Shown here in pieces: positions 43,448 to 51,600 of a stretch of DNA of 64,000 bases (position 1 is its first letter; every line of letters starts with the position of its first letter). The notes beneath the pieces were generated by a model. The model was not told the origin of the DNA. It did not search any database and saw only the letters and a program-made list of their open reading frames with translations. Position numbers and translations under genes: made by a program. The stretch spans positions 62,001 to 126,000 of the forward strand of contig CAJTKU010000007.1 of NCBI GenBank assembly GCA_910577015.1. The letters are read 5' to 3'. This DNA is from an uncultured Lachnospiraceae bacterium (GTDB lineage Bacteria; Bacillota; Clostridia; Lachnospirales; Lachnospiraceae).

Positions 43448-45424
43448 TTATTCTGTTTTGCTCCCCAGTATATACAGGGATACCGGTTCCGCTGACATTT
43501 GTCCGCTGATTTTGGGGAGTCTCTCCCATACACGCTTTTTCTTCCATCTGAAAGATGAGTTCCCGTCCACAAGCAGCTGCCATTTTCCGTCCGGGAGCAA
43601 AAGCGTCGTTTCTTCCTCCCCCGCATAGTAGCAAATGAATATTTTTTTGTATGCCGCTTTGGGGTATGGTGCATTGTCAATCAGCAGATTCACCATGCCG
43701 CCCTCAGCCTGCAGAACCTGTATACGGGACAGCGCTTTCATGGACTTATCCCTGAAAAATCCTATTCTCGCCCGCAGTGCAATCAATCCCTTATAATACT
43801 CCACCAGGTCGTCAAATGCCACCCGCCTTTTCCAATCCAGACAGTTTATCTCTGCCGGTGATTGGTAGCTGTTGTCATCCCCTCCCTTGGTCCTGCCAAA
43901 CTCTTCCCCTGCCTGGAACAGAGGCGTACCCATACAGGTCATGATAATGCCAGCCGCAAGCTTGTTTTCCCGAAGAAGCTTACTGTTTTTAGCGTCAAAA
44001 TCATCCCTTCCCGCCGTCTTTACCAGCTTATCCCATAACGTGTCATTGTCGTGTACGGAAACATAGTTGATGGATTGGGCAGGGGACAGCGGTGCAAAAT
44101 CATGTCCTTTATCGCACCATGCCAGCGCAGCGGAGGCAATTTTCTTTTCCAAATCCCTGCCCCCGTTTACAAATCCGGGACTGATGCCGTAAAACACGCT
44201 TCCTTTGACAGCGTCCCTTGTACTGTCATTGAATATGGCAATTCCGTTATCCAGCTTGTCTACATTGGACTTTTCAGCCGGAAAATACCCCGCCTCCATG
44301 GCAGGGGGACGTGCCGCCCATGGCTCTCCGTACATCAGGACATGTTTATGGCAAATCCGTTTATCCAGTTCTCTTCGGATATCATTCATGGTACGGGTGT
44401 CATGCAGTCCCATCAAATCAAACCGGAATCCGTCTATGTGGTATTCTTCCGCCCAGTAAAGCACCGACTGCCTGATAAAGTTTCCTGCCAGACGTCTTTC
44501 ACTGGCCACCTCATTCCCGCATGCAGAGCCGTCGGCCAGCGCGCCATCCTCTGTCTGCCTGTAATAATAAAATGGAGCCAGAACCTGAAAAGCGCCGTCA
44601 GATTGGTAAGTATGATTATATACCACATCCATTACCACTGCAATCCCTGCTTCGTGCAGCGCTTTTATCATTTCCTTGCATTCCCTGATGCGGACATGTC
44701 CATCATAGGGATTGGTAGAATAAGAGCCCTCCGGCACGTTATAGTTCATGGGGTCGTATCCCCAATTAAAACTCGAATCCTTTCCGGTTTCATCCACGGA
44801 AGCATAATCAAAGAAAGGAAGAAGCTGCACATGGGTAATGCCCAGTTCCTGCAAATAACCGATACCCGTTGCATGTCCTGCAAAGGAAGTCCCCTTTTCC
44901 GTAAATGCCAGATACTTTCCCCGGTGTTTGCGACTGATTCCAGACTCATCCTGCCAGGAAAAATCCTTTATATGCAGTTCATATATCACCGTATCCTTCT
45001 TTGCGGGAGACCAGTTTTTATCCGCCTCCCATCCTTTTGGATTGGTTGACGCCAAATCCACCACCATGCTTCTCTGCCCGTTGGCGCCGCACGCCTTTGC
45101 GTACGGGTCCTGACACTCCTTTACCACACCCTCCCGCTCCACCGCATAGGTATAATAAACTCCCTCCAGATTGCCTTCTACGGTACAGGAATAGGCATAG
45201 GAAGCGCTTTTTTGCATCTGCGTCCTGCCAAGACACTCCGCCCCTTCCTCTCCGTCCGTCCCGGTGCGGTACAGGCATACGCTGACCTTATCTGCCAAAG
45301 GAGCCCATACCCTAAAAACCGTCCTGTCTTTATGATATTTAGCCCCCCAGTCTTCTCCCGCTTTGATACATGCTTTCTGAAAATCCTCTGATTCGTAAAA
45401 CTGCTTATATTCAAATGGCGTCAT
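43448..45424 (-). CDS. pulA: Type I pullulanase
   Basis: 658 residues. An N-terminal CBM48-like domain (FRVWAPLADKVSVCLY) is followed by the GH13 barrel. FNWGYDPMNYNVPEGSYST is the type I pullulanase signature. VVYNHT, GFRFDLMG (nucleophile Asp), YGEPW (acid/base Glu) and SVHDNDT (third Asp) are all present. No signal peptide is seen, so it debranches glycogen or imported alpha-glucans in the cytosol. Its start overlaps the end of cysE by 14 nt, with AGGAG 6 nt before the ATG. Confidence 0.94.
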   Translation of the reverse strand: MTPFEYKQFYESEDFQKACIKAGEDWGAKYHKDRTVFRVWAPLADKVSVCLYRTGTDGEEGAECLGRTQMQKSASYAYSCTVEGNLEGVYYTYAVEREGVVKECQDPYAKACGANGQRSMVVDLASTNPKGWEADKNWSPAKKDTVIYELHIKDFSWQDESGISRKHRGKYLAFTEKGTSFAGHATGIGYLQELGITHVQLLPFFDYASVDETGKDSSFNWGYDPMNYNVPEGSYSTNPYDGHVRIRECKEMIKALHEAGIAVVMDVVYNHTYQSDGAFQVLAPFYYYRQTEDGALADGSACGNEVASERRLAGNFIRQSVLYWAEEYHIDGFRFDLMGLHDTRTMNDIRRELDKRICHKHVLMYGEPWAARPPAMEAGYFPAEKSNVDKLDNGIAIFNDSTRDAVKGSVFYGISPGFVNGGRDLEKKIASAALAWCDKGHDFAPLSPAQSINYVSVHDNDTLWDKLVKTAGRDDFDAKNSKLLRENKLAAGIIMTCMGTPLFQAGEEFGRTKGGDDNSYQSPAEINCLDWKRRVAFDDLVEYYKGLIALRARIGFFRDKSMKALSRIQVLQAEGGMVNLLIDNAPYPKAAYKKIFICYYAGEEETTLLLPDGKWQLLVDGNSSFRWKKKRVWERLPKISGQMSAEPVSLYILGSKTE

Positions 45425-46142
45425 CGGTTTCTCCTGACTGGCTGTCTCCGCGTTCTACACGTTTATCATCTGCGCCCCTGCTCTTTCTTAAAAGGCGCAT
45501 TTCACTTTCCAAATCCAACAGCCGGTTAATCAATTCTGCATTTGCGCGCTGCAAATTCTGGATATCCTCCTGCACAGGATTCGGCAAGTCCACCTGATTC
45601 ATATCCTCCCGAGGCACGGACACATTTCCTCTTTTCACCACCCTGCCGGGCACGCCCACCACCGTGGAATTGGGCGGCACTTCCTCCAGCACCACGCTTC
45701 CTGCCCCGATTTTGGAATTTTCCCCAATGGAAAAAGAACCCAGCACCTTTGCTCCGGCGCTTACCATAACATTATTCCCCAAAGTCGGATGCCTTTTTCC
45801 GTGCTCTTTGCCGGTTCCTCCCAGCGTCACGCCCTGATACAGGGTGACGTTGTCCCCAATCACCGCCGTTTCCCCGATGATGACGCCATGCCCATGGTCA
45901 ATAAAAAAACCTTTTCCTATCGTTGCGCCGGGATGAATCTCTATGCCGGTTTTATGCGCTCCCTTCTGGGAAATCCATCTTGCCAAAAAATAATGGTGTT
46001 TCTTGTATAATTTATGGGAAATCCGGTAATAGAGCATCGCCTTGAAGCTGGGATACAAAAACACCTCCATGTTGGAATGGATAGCGGGGTCCCGCTCCCG
46101 TATCACCTTGATTTCTTCTTTAATAAAGCGCAGCATACCCAT
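45411..46142 (-). CDS. cysE: Serine O-acetyltransferase
   Basis: About 243 residues from ATG 46142. The left-handed beta-helix region is clear: GIEIHPGATIGKGFFIDHGH, GVIIGETAVIGDNVTLYQGV, TLGGTGKEHGKRHPTLGNN, with catalytic His residues and GAGSVVLEEVPPNSTVVGVP. It makes O-acetylserine for cysteine synthesis. A C-terminal charged coiled coil follows. Upstream in-frame starts to 46256 exist but lack family support. The stop lies inside the start of pulA, an odd pair for one transcript. Confidence 0.9.
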   Translation of the reverse strand: MGMLRFIKEEIKVIRERDPAIHSNMEVFLYPSFKAMLYYRISHKLYKKHHYFLARWISQKGAHKTGIEIHPGATIGKGFFIDHGHGVIIGETAVIGDNVTLYQGVTLGGTGKEHGKRHPTLGNNVMVSAGAKVLGSFSIGENSKIGAGSVVLEEVPPNSTVVGVPGRVVKRGNVSVPREDMNQVDLPNPVQEDIQNLQRANAELINRLLDLESEMRLLRKSRGADDKRVERGDSQSGETDDAI

Positions 46143-46267
46143 CGTACTTACTTTCTCCCTCTCCATACGGAAAAAGACCACTTCCGTTCGTTCCCGACGA
46201 ATTTTCGTGGCCTCCCTTTCTTTTAGGATATGCAAATATAGCGTATTTGTCAACACCGGATTTCATT

Positions 46268-46333
46268 GTATTTCCGCATTTGGCATGGCGTGCGCACCCA
46301 CCGGGCAGGCATTTGTTCCAACAGGACACGCTA
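46268..46333 (+). repeat. Dispersed repeat copy (singlet)
   Basis: Contains GTATTTCCGCATTTGGCATG and then GCATTTGTTCCAACAGGACACG, shared with the arms at 32.1-32.3 kb and with 58785-58840. Read on the minus strand it begins at the stop codon of the GyrI-like gene (TAG at 46331-46333). Confidence 0.65.
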
Positions 46334-46963
46334 GGCCTTCACGATGGGCAGACGAATCACTGTGCGCAGTTTTTCTACCGCTGTACGCCTTGGGTCGCTG
46401 AGATAAATTTCATGGTGAAGGCGGGATTCCGAAAAGTCCAAGACATAACCCTGCTCCTTTATAAAGTCATCCATCATCCGTATGGTGGCCGGTTCAGCGT
46501 CATAGCTGCCGACATGCATACATTGTACGCAAAGCCCTTCCTGACAGGTAAAGTATCTTACCTTGGAAAAATCAATCTGTTTTTTCTTAGTAGCCTCAAG
46601 GATGGCCCAGTCAAACACTTCCTTTGTTACAAAATCCGGCAGCCGAATCATGGAAGTCCATTCAAAACGCTCCTTATGGCCAAAATCAATTCCCTGTCCG
46701 CCATCCTGTTTCCACAATCCTTCCAGCGGCGGCACGACATAAGGAAAATAACCATCTATTTTATGCCCTCCCTTGTAACTCATTTTGATGGTAAAAGCAA
46801 TTGCATAAAGCAGTCCCAGCGCCGCCTTATACTCCCCTTCTGGTTCGTTGGGGTCTCCTTTTCCGTCTACGGCAATATAGTGCATCTTGGGCACGTCCAC
46901 AATTCCCGGTTTTTTAGGGGGAAGATAAAATTCCTTGTATTCTTTCTTAAAATCAAATGCCAT
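46331..46963 (-). CDS. GyrI-like small-molecule-binding protein
   Basis: 210 residues. VDVPKMHYIAVDGKGDPNEP and the internal LLYAIAFTIKMSYKG with VVPPLEGLW are typical of the stand-alone GyrI-like (DUF/YdhI-type) family. HHEIYLSDPRR is the conserved C-terminal strand. These proteins bind small molecules, and some hydrolyse cyclopropane-containing toxins; no catalytic claim can be made here. GGAGG lies 5 nt before the ATG. Last gene of the WYL-regulator operon. Confidence 0.88.
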   Translation of the reverse strand: MAFDFKKEYKEFYLPPKKPGIVDVPKMHYIAVDGKGDPNEPEGEYKAALGLLYAIAFTIKMSYKGGHKIDGYFPYVVPPLEGLWKQDGGQGIDFGHKERFEWTSMIRLPDFVTKEVFDWAILEATKKKQIDFSKVRYFTCQEGLCVQCMHVGSYDAEPATIRMMDDFIKEQGYVLDFSESRLHHEIYLSDPRRTAVEKLRTVIRLPIVKA

Positions 46964-46994
46964 ATAAGCCTCCCTGATTCCACTGTGCCAAATC

Positions 46995-47282
46995 TCATAA
47001 TCCCATGGAGTTTAAGTTTCCGACGCGTCCTTTAATATTTGCCTCAAATTCTTCTTCCGTCATGGACGGGTCTTTTGTCGCCCTCCAGACAGCGCACGGC
47101 AAATCGCTGCACTCCGCACAGCTCTTGTAACCATGTGTGCCGACGGCACATTCATAGATGGAGCAGGCTTGTCCCTTGGGTGCGTGGAATACCTTCCCGC
47201 AGACTTCATTACATCCCTTACACACGTTTCCGTACAGCCCGCACTGCATACATTCTGTGCCACAGCAAGTCAGTTCTTTCAT
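46995..47282 (-). CDS. DUF3795 Cys-rich protein
   Basis: About 95 residues with 14 cysteines in pairs (CCGTECMQCGLYGNVCKGC, then CAECSDLPC), matching the DUF3795 family, probably metal binding. The ATG at 47282 overlaps the TGA of the TfoX-like gene (ATGA) with GGAGG 5 nt upstream; a start at 47294 is less likely. It is translationally coupled in the WYL operon. Confidence 0.85.
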   Translation of the reverse strand: MKELTCCGTECMQCGLYGNVCKGCNEVCGKVFHAPKGQACSIYECAVGTHGYKSCAECSDLPCAVWRATKDPSMTEEEFEANIKGRVGNLNSMGL

Positions 47283-47626
47283 TTTTTCCTCCATTCCGAA
47301 GCGCTTTTGCGCTCTTTTTTCGCCTTTGGCATTGGTAACTCCTTACAGGTTGCCATCACAAATTCCGTAAGGAACGCGCTATCGTCAACATCTTCCATCA
47401 AAAAATAATCTTTTGCTCCCTCATAAGGCGGCGCCATTGGAAGCGTCGGACGCATTTTCTTTCCCGCCTCTGTGATTTTGATAAAAAGCTGGTTATCACA
47501 GATAAGGGCAAAAATCTTACCGTCACAGTACATACCGTATTCGCCAAACATTTTGCGGAATGTGATAAGCCCTGCGCCGCCCAGGTTATCCGCTATGTAT
47601 TGGACAAACTCAGGATTGGACGCCAT
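47279..47626 (-). CDS. TfoX N-terminal domain protein
   Basis: 115 residues. FRKMFGEYGMYCDGKIFALICDNQLFIK and the C-terminal PYEGAKDYFLMEDVDD match TfoX_N. In proteobacteria this domain sits in competence regulators; stand-alone clostridial versions are uncharacterised. It lies between the WYL regulator and the DUF3795 gene in one operon. Confidence 0.88.
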   Translation of the reverse strand: MASNPEFVQYIADNLGGAGLITFRKMFGEYGMYCDGKIFALICDNQLFIKITEAGKKMRPTLPMAPPYEGAKDYFLMEDVDDSAFLTEFVMATCKELPMPKAKKERKSASEWRKK

Positions 47627-47654
47627 TTGCCATTCCTCCTTTCCAAATCTTTAT

Positions 47655-48572
47655 TTACTCATTTAAGGAATCATATTTTCTGTTCATGCCCTGAATGATA
47701 CGCAGAAGTTTTAACCGTAAATCTTTCGGTTCAATCAGCTCAGCCTTATCCCCGAAGGTTAAAAGCCAAGAAATGAGATTCTCCTCATGTGTATAATCTG
47801 CATGGAACAAAAGTTTTCCGTCAGGCTGTTCCACAAAACAGTCCATGCCAAATTCTTCAACCAGACGCCATTTGCAGTCTGCATCAAACAACGCCTTCAC
47901 TTTGATGCCGCCGGGAAAGATGCGTTCATTCCGCAAATCCGGCATGGAAACCTGCCGCTTGGGAAAAAAAGTATCCGATACCTGCAAGCCTTCCATGCGA
48001 TTCAGCTTAAACAGGCGAAAATCCCCGCTGCCCTTGCACCATCCCCACACATACCAGCTTGACCATCGAAATATCAGGTAATACGGCTCCACGTTCCTTT
48101 TGCTTTCTCCTTTTGCTGAAAAATAGCAAAATGTCAGTTCTCTGCCGTTTTCTATTGCCGTGCGTATCAGCTCAATTTTGGGGGCGAGGGAATCCTTATA
48201 CCATGAAGACAGGTCTATCAGCATAAACTGGCTTCCCGAAACAAAATCCGATGAGCCGACAGACAACTTTTCCATAAGCTGTCCATAACGGTTTGTGCCG
48301 TTTACGCTGTCAAGGCTCCGCAATCCGGCAAGAATGTCCTGCATTTCCGAATTTGTAAACACGCTCCTGTTAATTGCATAATCCTCCATGATGGAGATGC
48401 CGCCGTTTACTCCCTGTCTTGTCACAATGGGAATCCCGGCCTTGCACAGATTTTCAATATCCCTGTTGATAGTCCTCCTGGAAACCTCAAACCGTTCTGC
48501 CAGATACGGCGCTGTCACGGTTTCCTTTTGCAAAAGCACTGCCAGAATGCCAATCAGCCTGTCTATTTTCAT
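47655..48572 (-). CDS. HTH/WYL-domain transcriptional regulator (YafY family)
   Basis: 305 residues. An N-terminal winged helix (TAPYLAERFEVSRRTINRDIENL) precedes a WYL domain (YYLIFRWSSWYVWGWCKGSGDFRLFKLNRM) and a C-terminal WCX-like region. WYL domains sense ligands, often nucleic-acid breakdown products, and control stress or defence genes. It heads the operon with the TfoX-like, DUF3795 and GyrI-like genes. Confidence 0.92.
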   Translation of the reverse strand: MKIDRLIGILAVLLQKETVTAPYLAERFEVSRRTINRDIENLCKAGIPIVTRQGVNGGISIMEDYAINRSVFTNSEMQDILAGLRSLDSVNGTNRYGQLMEKLSVGSSDFVSGSQFMLIDLSSWYKDSLAPKIELIRTAIENGRELTFCYFSAKGESKRNVEPYYLIFRWSSWYVWGWCKGSGDFRLFKLNRMEGLQVSDTFFPKRQVSMPDLRNERIFPGGIKVKALFDADCKWRLVEEFGMDCFVEQPDGKLLFHADYTHEENLISWLLTFGDKAELIEPKDLRLKLLRIIQGMNRKYDSLNE

Positions 48573-48674
48573 ACGATTAACCTTTCAGCCATGCCGACCC
48601 GGCGGAGGCTATGATTTACTATCTGTATTATAATATATCAGAAGAAACAGGACAACCGTATGTCATGTTTCCTA

Positions 48675-51600
48675 TTATTTGTTTCTTCTATGTGTATATT
48701 GAAGGGTGTCAAGCGGTAATCGCTGTAATGATTTTAAAATATATTCTGCTCCGGTATTGTTGGTGACGTTAGGGCAGCTTATGTTTATGTTATTGTTATA
48801 TACATTCTGCGGGCTTGACTGAATATGGGAAATGGCACTGTAACCGCCTGTTTCCAGGTTAATGCCGTTGCTTCTGAAGAATGCCATCCGTGCATTATGA
48901 ATCATGTTCCGTTGCTGCTCAGGGGTAATAACAAGCTCTCCGTGCTGCAATATGGCTGGAACTTCATTAGGCAAAACTCCATCGGCAGCTAACTTCTTTA
49001 TTATTTCCAACGATTGATTGACAGGTTTGCTTTTCCCCGGAGCCGTAACATACCCTTCATTAAGTCCGGTGTGAAATTTCTTTAGTGTTACACTATGGTT
49101 TGATTGCGAACCTGCATATGAAGATAAGTGCTTAGATGCTTCATATGAAGTGTTAAATCCATCAGATAATTTTTCGCCAGTTGCTTTGTTGACAATATAC
49201 CACTTACCGGAACTGCGAGGGGTAGCAGAAGTGTTTTCATCATCCCCACCAAGACCCTGTTTATCAGGAATATTGCCCACCTTTCCGCCACTTATATTAC
49301 CGGCATCCGCTTCAGCCTTTATACGGGCGGCATTGACTGCGGCATCCGCCTGTGCCTGTTGAAGTGCAATATACTGCTCTGTGAAGCTTCTTAAAGTATC
49401 AAGCCTTCCATTAAGCACCTGCGATTCCCAGTCAGCTCCAAGGATTTCAGCCGCAATCATTTTATTCTGCTGTTTTTCATAAACGCCGGATATTTCATTC
49501 CATTTGCCCTTATATGCTTCCAGCGCGCCAATCTGAAAGTCAAGACTTTTTGTGGCGTTTTCCATTTCTCGTTTAAGAGATTCTATCTGCCCTTCCAGAC
49601 GGGAAACGTTAAGTTGAAATTCTTTTTCTTCAAGGTCGTCTTCAGCGTCACGAACAGATTCCATGTCTGCTTCATATATGAACTGTTCACCATTATATAT
49701 CTTATTTATGCGCTGGTTTCTTGCCCGTTCGGCTTCATACTGTGCCTTTTCAAGGTCAATCCGGGCCTTTCGCGCGTCATTGGCCTTGTTCAGGGCATCG
49801 ATTTCAGACTGGATGGCGTTAATTTTAACCTGATAAGTGTCCTCTATCGTTTCTTTTTGTTCTTTCAGCCTGTCAATTTCATCATCTATACTGTCAGTTA
49901 CGGCATTTACCGCCCTGTCATAGAGGGATAATTGGTCATTATACATATCCTCTAAAGCGTCATAATACTCTTCAGCGGCTATTCTGCCGTCACGGTAATA
50001 ATCCTCTATGATTTTTTGCCGTTTGCCGGTGTATTCTTTAAAGGTGATAATGTCAGCGTCAAGCTGTCTTTCAAGATAATGAATTTCCTTATCCAGAAGA
50101 TTTTTATAATCTGTTTCCGCTTCCATTGCCGCTGCCGAAGAAGCCCCCTTGTCATATTTGGGAGAAAAATCAACTCCTGCATTTCCGATTTCGGTAAACT
50201 GCTTTTCAACATCCGCTTTTACTTCCGCCATCCTGTTTGCAATGGCAAGGGCAGCCTGTGTATGTCCGGCAGCCGATTCTTTTTCGTATGCCGCATTCAG
50301 CCCCGCAAGCATACCGATACTTTCTGTAGCTATGTTTGCGGCCTTGGCAAGCCGGTAAAGACTGTTGATGTCAGAACCGGGATTGAAAGCTGTTTCATCG
50401 CATAATGCTTTCTTTAGCTGTAATAATGCAAGGGCCTGTCCGCAGGTTTCGGCTGCAATCTGTTCCTGCGTGAGGTCTTCAATTTGCTTTTCTGTTTTAT
50501 CAGTCAGGTCAATTCCGGCATCCGCACACTCTTTCTTTGCGGCGGCATAATCCTCATAAGTATAGCCAAGGGAGGAAATCATGACGGCTTCCGCATTGGT
50601 AATGCCTGTGCTTTCCAGAAGGCTCTGCACCAGCCTGTAGTTTTCACCGGAGCAGTCTGACAGGGCAGGGTTGAGCCCGGTCACAATGTCGGAGGCAAGC
50701 AGGTTAAAGGCAGTCTGTACGTCATCCGCAGTGGAAGAGGTGTCAGTAAGCGCCCTGGCGAGGTTCTCGAAGGAGGCGTAGTCGATGTTTATCCCGTCGA
50801 TTGCATTCAGGTCATCCAGTTTTGATTTTATGGAATCCAGCATGGAGATGTCGACATTTTCAAGGTTCATTTCGTCTTCACCGATAAAAATATCCTGATA
50901 TGCTGATTTGAGGGAATCAAACGCCGGTTTAAGCTGGGTATTAAGCTGGTCTATTGTTTGGGAAAGAGATTGGGAAGTGGGTTCATCCACTGTCATTTCC
51001 TTTGTCTTTTCAATCTCTGCTTGTAGTTCTTCAAATGTCATATTGCCAACATTTTTGATTTTATAAGCAATTTCCAAGTCTTCCGGAGTAAGTTTATCAA
51101 TATTTTCTTGTCCAAATAAACCAACAAGCCCCTGATAGTCCATAGCAGAAACTAAATTACGTTCTTTTAACAACTCTATCATTTCCTCAGGAGTCATATT
51201 ATAATCATGAGCAATGGAAATCAGTGCCTGATACCGTTCATCTTCTGCTCCTAAGCCAAGTATTTCTTCTAAGGTCAGCGACCTTCCGTTTTCATCCTTT
51301 AACCCGTTTAAAACAGATTGTACTTTGCCTTGTAAATCATTCTCATTGGTATCAAAAGCGATATTAAAATTCCACCCATTTACAATAGCCTTTAATGTTG
51401 GATACATATTTTCAAGGTATGCAGCAACATCTGAGTCCCCATTAGCTATGGCTGCAGACATAGCAGTTGATACTAAACCTGCATATTCATCAGCGGCTTC
51501 TTTTATTTTTTCTTCGTCACCAGAAGCAAACGCCTCATTATACTTTTCGGCAGCATCGGTAATATTTTTAAAAGTATCGGCATATTTAGAATCGTCTGCC

